DNA from: JAVJSU01 sp040219275 | GTDB lineage: Bacteria; Chloroflexota; Anaerolineae; Aggregatilineales; Phototrophicaceae | Assembly: GCA_040219275.1 (NCBI GenBank) | Contig: JAVJSU010000032.1 | Location: forward strand, 28,558 to 92,557 | Reading direction: 5' to 3' | DNA length: 64,000 nt | In this document: positions 27,251 through 34,887 of the stretch, piece by piece | Layout of the letters: the number at the start of each line of letters is the position of its first letter | How positions within the stretch are numbered: the first letter of the stretch is position 1 | Program-made: the position numbers and the translations under genes | The notes under the pieces: generated by a model | The model's input: the letters and a program-made list of their open reading frames with translations, nothing else | Told to the model about the DNA's origin: nothing | Databases searched by the model: none

Positions 27251-27291
27251 AAAAAGCACGTTCGTCTAATATTAAGCGAACGTGCTTTTTT
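27251..27291 (+). terminator. intrinsic terminator of clpC
   Basis: Stem AAAAAGCACGTTCG / CGAACGTGCTTTTT with a 12-base loop, and T run at the end. Near perfect. Confidence 0.93.
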
Positions 27292-27378
27292 GTTTGGCTA
27301 TTTACCTTTTGTAACTATTCAGCTATCCGTGAGATTCTTCTCGTCACTCCGGTCTAAAGACACAGAGCTAGGTTATTC

Positions 27379-27428
27379 AAGCCCCATAAATGGGACTATT
27401 TTAGCGAATAGTCCCATTTATGGGGCTT
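27379..27428. repeat. 22-bp perfect inverted repeat
   Basis: Arms AAGCCCCATAAATGGGACTA plus TT, complemented exactly after a 6-base loop, then GTTTTT. Flanks beyond the arms are also partly complementary (CTAAAG and GCTAG motifs on each side). It could be a second terminator, a small MITE-like element or a hairpin RNA. The remaining gap between clpC and 27617 holds no gene. Confidence 0.75.
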
Positions 27429-27616
27429 GTTTTTCTAGCCGGACGGCTTTAGCCTCTGGCGCTATTTTAACGGATAACTAAATAATCTCACGGAACAATT
27501 ACCCTCTTCCACAGATTCAAGTTATAAGAGGTCTTTACGGTTCACAAGAATCACTTTATAATGCGGATTGCCGGACTTACGGCGACTAAATTGTAAGCCT
27601 ATTAAAGGAGAAAATT

Positions 27617-28645
27617 GTGTTCACGTTCAACGGTCAGGTTAGCCAGCACCGTATCATCCCGATTCTTGAGAAACTCAGCGAACAGTTTGATCTGAAAGAT
27701 GTGTTTCGAGATTGTACGGACGATGCCTCTTTGGTGCAGGCGCTCCATGATTGGCTAAAACGGACGCAATTTTCTGTGTTCACAAATCAGAATATCCCCA
27801 TCGCCACCCGCGCAGAAATTACTCGTGAGATCGGTTTACTAGGTCTGGATACGCGTGCAGGTGTCGGGCTTGATGAAAACAACCTGCCAGATTTGATGTG
27901 GTGTGCTGTACCTGCGGGGGACTTCCTCTACGGGAGCGATAAAAAGCGTGATCCTTACGCCTATCGCACCGAGTTGCCGCAGAAGACGCTGAATGTGGAT
28001 TATGCCTATCAGGTTTCAGTTTATCCAATCACGACAGCACAATTTCAGGCATTCGTGCAGTCGGATTATAGTGATATGCGCTGGTGGGCAGATTTTCCAG
28101 CAGAGTATCAACCGCACGCCGTAAACACAGATGAAAACCCGTCGCTATTGGCGAAAGCGCTGAACTTACCCGCGACATTGATTTCATGGTATCAGGCGGT
28201 GGCATTTTGTCGCTGGCTGACCGTCCGCTATCAAGGGGCGAACATCATCACAGCAGATCAGATGATCCGTCTGCCTACGGATGTCGAATGGGAGAAAGCC
28301 GCCCGTGGCACCGATGGCAGAGTCTATCCGTATGGCGATGATGCCGAAGCCGATTTTGCCAATATGAGCGGGACGGATTTGGGAGATGTCTGTCCGGTGG
28401 GATTGTTCGCTGACGGTGTGTCGCCCTATGGCACCCACGATATGAGCGGCAACGTCTTTGAGTGGTGCACGGCTAACACTGAGGACATCTCCGCAGGTCA
28501 GATTTTACGCGGTGGCTCGTATTATATGAGTGAAGAATGGGCGCGGTGTGCCTATCGCTATGAGCGGATGCCCGCGCAACAACTTAAAGACTCCGGTTTT
28601 CGAGTCGTTTTAAGTGACATCAGAAATCATCCTATTGCGCCATAA
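27617..28645 (+). CDS. formylglycine-generating-enzyme-fold (SUMF1-like) protein, non-FGE
   Basis: 342 residues, GTG start with AAGGAG six bases before. Residues 1-75 are a small helical domain like those found before effector domains in multidomain bacterial proteins. Residues 90-335 are an FGE/SUMF1 fold: VPAGDFLYGSD, VYPITTAQFQAFV, LPTDVEWEKAARG, YGTHDMSGNVFEWC, GGSYYM and SGFRVVL. In the active-site segment after GGSY, true FGE has two cysteines four residues apart; here only one remains (EEWARCAYRY), so sulfatase activation is unlikely. Related proteins act in hypermutation elements or as binding modules. No sulfatase gene is in view. Confidence 0.85.
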   Translation: MFTFNGQVSQHRIIPILEKLSEQFDLKDVFRDCTDDASLVQALHDWLKRTQFSVFTNQNIPIATRAEITREIGLLGLDTRAGVGLDENNLPDLMWCAVPAGDFLYGSDKKRDPYAYRTELPQKTLNVDYAYQVSVYPITTAQFQAFVQSDYSDMRWWADFPAEYQPHAVNTDENPSLLAKALNLPATLISWYQAVAFCRWLTVRYQGANIITADQMIRLPTDVEWEKAARGTDGRVYPYGDDAEADFANMSGTDLGDVCPVGLFADGVSPYGTHDMSGNVFEWCTANTEDISAGQILRGGSYYMSEEWARCAYRYERMPAQQLKDSGFRVVLSDIRNHPIAP

Positions 28646-28733
28646 ATGCGGCTTTTCTGCCCTGAAAAGATGCCAGAAGAACGGTTTTGCTCTAGTCTCC
28701 GTTCTTCTGTAAATTTTGCTGTAGATCGGTTGT

Positions 28734-28762
28734 TTGATAATTACCTAACCACTATGTATAAT
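28734..28762 (+). promoter_or_regulatory. rpsA promoter
   Basis: TTGATA (28734-28739), a 17-base spacer, TATAAT (28757-28762). This is close to the vegetative sigma consensus and lies 131 bases before the proposed rpsA start. Confidence 0.8.
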
Positions 28763-28813
28763 TACCATGATTGTCACCTAATGTGGTAAAGTACCAGTTC
28801 ATTAATTGCCGAA

Positions 28814-28852
28814 GGGAGGAAAGCGCGTACTCTTGTGGGGATACTCACGCGC
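28814..28852 (+). promoter_or_regulatory. rpsA leader: strong unassigned Shine-Dalgarno and hairpin
   Basis: GGGAGG at 28814-28819 has no in-frame rpsA start at a useful distance. It is followed by the stem GCGCGT (28823-28828) / ACGCGC (28847-28852). A 17-codon TTG reading frame (28833-28886) ends with TGA overlapping the GAGG that serves ATG 28894. It could be a leader peptide or a regulatory structure; the 13-base gap from SD to TTG is long. Confidence 0.4.
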
Positions 28853-28893
28853 GTCTTCTTATGAATTCCAATATACCAGGGACTGAGGAAGAA

Positions 28894-30375
28894 ATGGAAA
28901 ATCCTGAAGCCTCATCCGAAGAAATCAACACGAATATCGAAGATAACGTAACACCAATTCCCGAATCTGCTGAACCGGAAACGGAAGTTGCGGAAGAAGC
29001 TGAGGCGCAAGCTGAAACTGTGGTTGATACTACGGTTGAAGTAGAACCCGAAGCGGAAGCCGAAACCGAAGTCGAAACCGTAGCAGAAGTAGAGACACCT
29101 GCTGAAGCGGTTGTCGCGGAAGTTGCGACGGAACAAGCCGGAGAAGATGACGATGAAGATGTCGTCAGCGCCTCCGACGAGTCTGATGATTCCGATGAGG
29201 ATGAGTCTGATGATGCCGCTAGCGACGAAGATGCCGCCAGCGCGGTTGCAACGCCAGCTAAGCCGCAACCTGTCCGTCGTTTTAAGCGGGGCGATCTCGT
29301 TGAAGGGACAATCTCCAAAACCTCCCCGACCTCCATCACGGTGGATCTCGGTGAAGGTGACGAAGGCATTGTACCCGGACGTGAATTGGAAAATATGGGC
29401 GTTAAGGCAATTGAAGAACTGTCTGAAGGTAAAACGCTGATGTTGTTTGTGGTGAATCCGCACGATCATCGCGGAAATACCGTGCTGTCTATCAACCGTG
29501 CTGAAGAAGAAATGAACTGGAAGGAAGCAGAAACCTACCAGAAAGAACAGCAGGTTTACGAAGGTAACATCGCCGGCTATAACAAAGGTGGGCTGATCGT
29601 CCGCTTTGGGCGCTTACGTGGCTTCGTGCCACAAAGCCAGATCGGTGATGATCGTCGGCGTAGTATGCAGGGCGATACACCGGAAGAACTGTATAGTGGC
29701 ATGGTCAATGAGAATGTCTCGGTGAAGGTGATTGAGGTTGATCGTAGCCGTAACCGCCTGATTCTCTCCGAACGTGCCGCCTCCCGTGAATTACGCGAAG
29801 CCCGCAAGGAATCGCTGATTCAGGAGTTGAACACGGGTGAAATTCGAGAAGGGTACGTCGTCAGCCTTGAAGATTTCGGCGCATTTGTCGACATCGGCGG
29901 GGCAGAAGGACTGGTGCATCTGACGGAAATTTCGTGGAAGCACATCACCCATCCTAAAGAAGTGCTCAAAATCGGTCAGAAGGTCAAAGTTGAAGTCATC
30001 AGCGTAGATCGTGACCGTAAGCGCATCGGCTTGAGCATCAAACGGCAGGAAGCTGATCCATGGGATGAAGTCGCCACGACCTATAACGATGGTCAATTAG
30101 TGCGCGGCACCGTCACCAAGATGACCAAATTTGGCGCATTCGCTCAGTTGAGTGATGCACCGGAGATCGAAGGGTTGATCCATATTTCCGAACTTTCCGA
30201 CGAACGTGTAAATCATCCGCGTGAAGTCGTTAATGAAGGCGAAGAACTCACCCTGCGCGTCGTTAAGATTGATGTGAAGAATCGCCGTCTCGGGTTAAGC
30301 CTGAAAGCCGTAAACTCCGCAATGTATCTTGACATTGATCTGCGTCAATTCGCCGGTGATGCTGACGACGAATAA
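28894..30375 (+). CDS. rpsA: 30S ribosomal protein S1 with long acidic N-terminal extension
   Basis: About 493 residues from ATG 28894 (GAGG 5 bases upstream); ATG 28861 lacks a ribosome site. Residues 1-125 are almost entirely Glu/Ala/Val/Thr/Asp and should be disordered. Four S1 RNA-binding domains follow: one from about 130 (GDLVEGTISKTSPTSITVDL), one from about 215, a third (REGYVVSLEDFGAFVDIGGA), and a fourth (VRGTVTKMTKFGAFAQL). Domains 3 and 4 are the canonical mRNA-binding type. S1 helps mRNA loading onto the 30S subunit. Four domains is usual outside Proteobacteria, but the acidic leader is not. Promoter at 28734 and terminator at 30407. Confidence 0.93.
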   Translation: MENPEASSEEINTNIEDNVTPIPESAEPETEVAEEAEAQAETVVDTTVEVEPEAEAETEVETVAEVETPAEAVVAEVATEQAGEDDDEDVVSASDESDDSDEDESDDAASDEDAASAVATPAKPQPVRRFKRGDLVEGTISKTSPTSITVDLGEGDEGIVPGRELENMGVKAIEELSEGKTLMLFVVNPHDHRGNTVLSINRAEEEMNWKEAETYQKEQQVYEGNIAGYNKGGLIVRFGRLRGFVPQSQIGDDRRRSMQGDTPEELYSGMVNENVSVKVIEVDRSRNRLILSERAASRELREARKESLIQELNTGEIREGYVVSLEDFGAFVDIGGAEGLVHLTEISWKHITHPKEVLKIGQKVKVEVISVDRDRKRIGLSIKRQEADPWDEVATTYNDGQLVRGTVTKMTKFGAFAQLSDAPEIEGLIHISELSDERVNHPREVVNEGEELTLRVVKIDVKNRRLGLSLKAVNSAMYLDIDLRQFAGDADDE

Positions 30376-30406
30376 GGTTTGCGCTAGATTTGCTATGAGA
30401 CTATTC

Positions 30407-30433
30407 ACAGCCGCTCGATTGTTGAGCGGCTGT
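30407..30433 (+). terminator. terminator of rpsA
   Basis: Stem ACAGCCGCTC / GAGCGGCTGT with a 7-base loop; the following T run is weak (TGTATTT). Confidence 0.75.
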
Positions 30434-30484
30434 TGTATTTAACTACATTTTGAGGATACGCAACCGATTGGTAAACGGGCTTTT

Positions 30485-30521
30485 ACTAATCACTAAAAAC
30501 TAATCACTTGCAACTAATCAC
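30485..30521. repeat. three ACTAATCAC repeats at 14-base period
   Basis: Exact copies at 30485, 30499 and 30513, ending 18 bases before the uxuA start. The exact helical-turn-like period could mark a regulator site, or be replication slippage. Confidence 0.6.
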
Positions 30522-30539
30522 CTAAAGGATTTAAACACC

Positions 30540-31577
30540 ATGAAAATGACCATGCGCTGGTTTAATGAGGATAAAACCGTGCGTTTACCCCAGATTGCAC
30601 AGATTCCGGTGATTCGCGGGATCGTCGGGACGATTGAGGGGAAATCCGGTGATGTCCTCTGGGAACAGGCGGAACTGGAAGCCCTCAAGTCAGAGGTCGA
30701 ATCTTATGGATTAACGCTCGATGTGATCGAAAGTATTCCTGTCGGCGATGACATCAAGCTCGGCACGGATAAGCGCGATGCCATGATCGACATCTATTGC
30801 GAAAGCATCCGCAACATGGGGCGTGCCGGAATTCCTGTCCTCTGCTACAACTTCATGACCGCCTTCGATTGGATGCGAACTGAACTCACGCACGAATTGA
30901 GCGATGGTTCTTTCACCACCGAATACGATGAGCAATCCATGCTGGCGTATGACATCTCTAAAGGGATTGAAGGGCGGGTGGCATGGGTAAAAGGCTATAG
31001 CGGTGAGGAATTACAATCCATTATTGCTCAATACAAGGCATTAGGCGAAGAAGGACTGTTCCAGAATTACGCCTATTTCCTCAAGCGCGTCATTCCCGTC
31101 GCGGAAGAAGCGGGCGTACTCATGGGGTTACACCCTGACGATCCGCCGTGGTCAATTCTCGGTCTGCCGAATCTCGTCCGTGATGCAGACTCACTCCAAC
31201 GTATTCTGGATGTCGTCGATAGTCCGCATCATGGCTTAACCTTTTGCACCGGCTCTCTCGGTTCAAGACCGGATAACGACCTGCCCGCCATGATCCGTCA
31301 ATTTGGCTCACGCATCAACTTTGTGCATTTGCGAAACGTCGAATTACTCGGCGAACGTCATTTCCGTGAAGTCGCCCATTCCAACGAAGCCGGTAATGTC
31401 AAATTGCCGGAAGTCATGCAGGCGCTGGTCGATATTAATTTCACCGGTCCCCTGCGCCCCGATCACGGACGCATGATCTGGGGAGAAACCGGACGACACG
31501 GCTACGGCTTATATGACCGTGCGCTCGGCGCGATGTATCTGCAAGGGCTGTGGCAGGGCATCAAGGTCGAGCGCTAA
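30540..31577 (+). CDS. uxuA: mannonate dehydratase
   Basis: 345 residues. Converts D-mannonate to 2-keto-3-deoxygluconate in uronate breakdown. TIM-barrel metal enzyme with the expected start (MTMRWFNEDKTVRL), VIESIPVGDDIKLG, the segment GRAGIPVLCYNFM (metal site region, about 95-107), GLHPDDPP with the metal-binding His/Asp, the Cys-containing TFCTGSLGSRPDNDL, and RPDHGRMIWGE near the end. All recognisable catalytic blocks are present. AAGGA lies 10 bases upstream. No UxaC or UxuB gene is adjacent, so the pathway is split. It is 320 bases upstream of rhaA. Confidence 0.95.
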   Translation: MKMTMRWFNEDKTVRLPQIAQIPVIRGIVGTIEGKSGDVLWEQAELEALKSEVESYGLTLDVIESIPVGDDIKLGTDKRDAMIDIYCESIRNMGRAGIPVLCYNFMTAFDWMRTELTHELSDGSFTTEYDEQSMLAYDISKGIEGRVAWVKGYSGEELQSIIAQYKALGEEGLFQNYAYFLKRVIPVAEEAGVLMGLHPDDPPWSILGLPNLVRDADSLQRILDVVDSPHHGLTFCTGSLGSRPDNDLPAMIRQFGSRINFVHLRNVELLGERHFREVAHSNEAGNVKLPEVMQALVDINFTGPLRPDHGRMIWGETGRHGYGLYDRALGAMYLQGLWQGIKVER

Positions 31578-31899
31578 CCTCATCGCCATGCAATTGCTGA
31601 AATCATACTGATGCGCTAAGAAAATAAACATATGATTCGTAGGGATGAGCCAATGTGCTCATCCGCCTATTTTCATTTTGGATTAAATATTCATTCCCGA
31701 ACATTTCCCCATCCACAGACATCTATCTCATTTATCACTTGATATTATTTCACCCCCTCACCCTATTTTTTGCGCCGTCGCGTGTTTGTGTTATGCTTTC
31801 TAAAAGTGTTTACCGAAAGTTATTAAAGCAATCTACAAAAAATTGAAAGCAAAAGAAAGTTATTGAGCGTTTACTTTATACAGGGGATGGTTGGTCATT
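31578..31899 (+). promoter_or_regulatory. rhaA upstream region with repeated half-sites
   Basis: The only structure is near the 3' end: GAAAGTTATT at 31815-31824 and again at 31855-31864, with GTTTAC on the outer sides (31808-31813, 31870-31875). Between them lies GAAAGCAAAAGAAAG. GAAA-rich tandem repeats are the style of DeoR-family operators, which often control rhamnose genes. The regulator is not in the window. Confidence 0.4.
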
Positions 31900-33147
31900 A
31901 TGTCAATAAATCAAGCCTATGAACTGGCAAAAGAACGTTATGCCGCGCTTGGCGTGGATGTGGATGCCGCGCTGGAACGCCTCAGAAATACACCCATCAG
32001 CTTGCATTGCTGGCAGGGCGATGATGTCGGCGGCTTCGAAGACCCTGATCGCGGTCTGAGCGGGGGCATCATGGCGACGGGCAATTATCCCGGCAAAGCG
32101 CGCACGGTTGCCGAATTACGCGCCGATTTAGACACCGCCTACAGCCTAATCCCCGGCACGCATCGGCTGAACCTCCATGCCTTTTATCTGGATACCGATC
32201 AACCCGTCCCACGTGATGAAATTTTGCCGGAACATTTTTCGAGCTGGGTAGATTGGGCAAAAGCCAATAATCATGGCGTGGATTTTAACCCGTCGTGCTT
32301 CTCCCACCCCTTAGCAGATGACGGTTTTACGTTGGCACATGCGGATAAATCGGTGCGCGATTTCTGGATCGCCCATTGCATCGCCTCGCGTGAGATTGGC
32401 GATTATTTCGGGCGCGAATTAAACAGCCCCTGTGTGACAAACGTCTGGGTGCCGGACGGCTACAAAGATATGCCCATAGACCGCCTCGCACCCCGTCAAC
32501 GTCTCCATGAGTCGCTGGATAAAGTTTTTGCGAAGCCACTGCAACATAATCTGGACGCGGTGGAGTGTAAGTTGTTCGGCATCGGCTCGGAAAGTTATGT
32601 GGTAGGTTCGCATGAATTTTACATGGGCTATGCGACGACCAAACAAACCCTACTTTGTCTGGATGCGGGGCATTTTCACCCGACGGAAAGTATCGCCGAT
32701 AAAATTTCGTCCGTTATGCTCTACGTGCCGGAATTGCTCCTGCATGTCAGTCGCGGTGTGCGGTGGGATAGCGATCATGTCGTCACCTTGACCGATGAGC
32801 TACAGGCGATTATGCAGGAATTGGTACGCGGGGATTTCCTCAGCCGGACGCACATCGGGCTGGATTTCTTTGACGCGAGTATCAACCGTGTGGCGGCGTG
32901 GACAATCGGCACCCGCAACGCTTTACGTGCGCTCCTGATGGCATTGCTCGAACCACGCGCGCTCTTGCAGGGCTACGAAGACGATGGCAATTACACGGCA
33001 CGGCTGGCATTGCTGGAGGAACTCAAAGGTTTACCCTTCGGCGCGATCTGGGATATGTATTGTGAACAGCAAAACGTGCCTGTTGGTTTCGCGTTTATGG
33101 ATGTCGTCACCGCTTACGAGAAAACGGTGCTTGCGAATCGCGCCTAG
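31900..33147 (+). CDS. rhaA: L-rhamnose isomerase
   Basis: 415 residues from ATG 31900. AGGGG is 13 bases upstream, and the alternative TTG 31891 is too close to it. Converts L-rhamnose to L-rhamnulose. Xylose-isomerase-like TIM barrel with the family's start (ISLHCWQGDDVGGFE), GTHRLNLHAFY, a CFSHP segment, SYVVGSHEFYMGYA, CLDAGHFHPTES with metal-binding His/Asp, and HVSRGVRWDSDHVV. All are hallmarks of RhaA. The rest of the rhamnose genes (rhaM, lactonase, isomerase-like) are at 52.7-55.8 kb. Good terminator after it. Confidence 0.95.
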   Translation: MSINQAYELAKERYAALGVDVDAALERLRNTPISLHCWQGDDVGGFEDPDRGLSGGIMATGNYPGKARTVAELRADLDTAYSLIPGTHRLNLHAFYLDTDQPVPRDEILPEHFSSWVDWAKANNHGVDFNPSCFSHPLADDGFTLAHADKSVRDFWIAHCIASREIGDYFGRELNSPCVTNVWVPDGYKDMPIDRLAPRQRLHESLDKVFAKPLQHNLDAVECKLFGIGSESYVVGSHEFYMGYATTKQTLLCLDAGHFHPTESIADKISSVMLYVPELLLHVSRGVRWDSDHVVTLTDELQAIMQELVRGDFLSRTHIGLDFFDASINRVAAWTIGTRNALRALLMALLEPRALLQGYEDDGNYTARLALLEELKGLPFGAIWDMYCEQQNVPVGFAFMDVVTAYEKTVLANRA

Positions 33148-33166
33148 AATCACTTGCTAAACAAAA

Positions 33167-33206
33167 AAAATCGTGCCGACAGCGAAAATTCGTCGGCACG
33201 ATTTTT
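33167..33206. terminator. bidirectional terminator between rhaA and 33238 gene
   Basis: Stem AAATCGTGCCGAC / GTCGGCACGATTT, an 11-base loop, A run on the left and T run on the right, so it can work on both convergent genes. Confidence 0.92.
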
Positions 33207-33237
33207 GATTCTAAGCGTAATAATGATGCGTGACCGA

Positions 33238-33963
33238 TTACTCAATCACGTAGCTATATACATTGGTCGCTGGAATACCGTTGAAGATGACCACATAGGT
33301 CTTGCCTTCCGCGTCCGGTCCATAATTCAACTGGAACTCGCCACTGGTCAGCGCATAAAGGCTAGCAGGACCAACCGATTGGATCAACGTGTTCACGCTT
33401 GGCGGGCTGGCGATGAACGGTGCGAGGTCTTCGTCGGAGATGGCAAACAGGAAGCTCCCGTTGCCGTTGCTGTCGATGTCGTAAACGTGCACCTGAGTAT
33501 CACCACCCACAGGCACCACAAACATGCTGAATTCCGTCGCTCCCACAGACACATTCAAAGATGCGGCAGGCGCTGGCGGGGAGCAGGTTGTGCTCACGCC
33601 GAGCAGGGTGAAGTTGCCAGACAGGGTGACTAAGCCAGTAAAATCAAATGGCACCACACCAGAAATCGTCCCGGCGGTGGCTGTGCCGATAATGGTTGTG
33701 GGTGAACCACCATTCGGGGTGAGTATGATCGAAAAATCTTGAAATAACTGATACGGGGGAACGGTTAATGTGACGGTGACGATCTCGCCCGCGTTGAGTG
33801 TAATTTCTTCCGGGATGGTGAGGTTGCCATTGAGGAGCAAGTTCACGCCATTGATTGTTGTGCACCCTTCGCTGAGCGCGGCATGGGTGGTATTGCTGGG
33901 CAGGAAATAAAACGCGCTGGCAATGACCAGCATAAAAGCAGAGAGTTTGATAAATTTGGTCAT
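33238..33963 (-). CDS. secreted protein of unknown function
   Basis: 241 residues from ATG 33963 (GGAG six bases upstream) with a signal peptide (KFIKLSAFMLVIASAFYFLP, cleavage near THA). The mature part is beta-rich with two cysteines early and a CSPP segment mid-way. It shows two Ig-like modules: one around NLTIPEEITLNAGEIVTVTLTVP and one around GDTQVHVYDIDSNGNGSFLFA. No enzyme motif. An extracellular structural or binding role is likely. It reads toward rhaA. Confidence 0.8.
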   Translation of the reverse strand: MTKFIKLSAFMLVIASAFYFLPSNTTHAALSEGCTTINGVNLLLNGNLTIPEEITLNAGEIVTVTLTVPPYQLFQDFSIILTPNGGSPTTIIGTATAGTISGVVPFDFTGLVTLSGNFTLLGVSTTCSPPAPAASLNVSVGATEFSMFVVPVGGDTQVHVYDIDSNGNGSFLFAISDEDLAPFIASPPSVNTLIQSVGPASLYALTSGEFQLNYGPDAEGKTYVVIFNGIPATNVYSYVIE

Positions 33964-34173
33964 ATGATCTCCATGGAGGATGTGTAAGTTAACATCTTTT
34001 ACGGTAACAGAAAACACCTTTCATTGGATGATGCAAACGTAAATAATTTCCAAATTTATCATGAAGGTGTGAACTTCAAAGGCAGATAGCGCATAATGGC
34101 TTTCGATTTTCTCTGTGCCACATTAGCACCTTTCTAGTATATTTGAGAGTAGAAAATGATGACGGAGTTACCG

Positions 34174-34810
34174 ATGACAACAAGACTGTTTACTGCACCC
34201 GATACGATGGAATGGAGGATATTACGAATTAGCACTGGAATTAGGGGAAACCTCTGATGACCGACTTTTTGAGTCACTTCAGTTAATTTGGAATCATCCT
34301 GCATTGAGTGGATGTTATTTGTTTAGTGACAAAGAACCACACGAACAGAAAAAAATCGAACTAAATAAAAAACATATTCAAGACGGCTTTCACTTGCGCG
34401 GGATTGCAACCTTACCCAACAAATCCAATGTCGCCTGTGGAACCCTTTCCGTCAGAGAAATACCCTATAATGTCGATTGGCTTATTTTTTACATACCGAT
34501 GGGTGCTCTTGCAACTGCTTACGATGTTGGGGGTTATCCATTTTCAAAGGACATTGCAGATCATATCGTTTGGATGGTGACAATTGAAAAATGGCTCTAC
34601 AATATTGCAGATCACGTTTTTAAGCACATTGATTTCAAATTAGGTCTCATTGGTTTAGAAGTTTCTGGTGATGCCTATTCAAGTGAAATCGCAAGTGACG
34701 GAATACCTGATATACGTGAGATGGGATATTTAATAGAGGGCAAAGATAAAGATACGTTGGAGTTTTTACCTGCAAATTGGTTTAATAGAGAAACTGATAT
34801 ATTTGACTGA
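34174..34810 (+). pseudogene. frameshifted gene of unknown family
   Basis: ATG 34174 has a good GGAG six bases upstream and gives MTTRLFTAPDTMEW. At about base 34216 one extra base (A of TGGAGG) throws it out of frame. One frame over the protein continues as GYYELALELGETSDDRL and runs to the stop at 34810, so the intact gene would code about 211 residues. The sequence is low in GC and its codon use differs from its neighbours, which hints at a later arrival. Features: LSGCYLFSDKEPHEQ, CGTLSVREIPYNVDWLIFYIPMGALATAYDVGG. I recall similar short proteins with the segment DWLxFYIP in other bacteria but no function. It is either a true pseudogene or a base-call error. Confidence 0.75.
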
Positions 34811-34835
34811 CTACCTCTCCATTCATTAAAGTGGA

Positions 34836-34867
34836 AAAAGCGCCACCTCGTTGTGAGATGGCGCTTT
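34836..34867 (-). terminator. terminator of the giant secreted protein gene
   Basis: Stem AAAGCGCCA.CCTC / GAG.TGGCGCTTT with small mismatches, then T run on the minus strand. Confidence 0.75.
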
Positions 34868-34887
34868 GGTTTTGAACTAGATTTTTC

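Noticed and set aside
28845..29469. Ser- or Phe-rich frames opposite the rpsA N-terminus
   Set aside because: They arise from the low-complexity acidic repeat codons of rpsA.
33154..33633. 159-codon frame after rhaA
   Set aside because: Runs through the bidirectional terminator and is antisense to the secreted protein gene.
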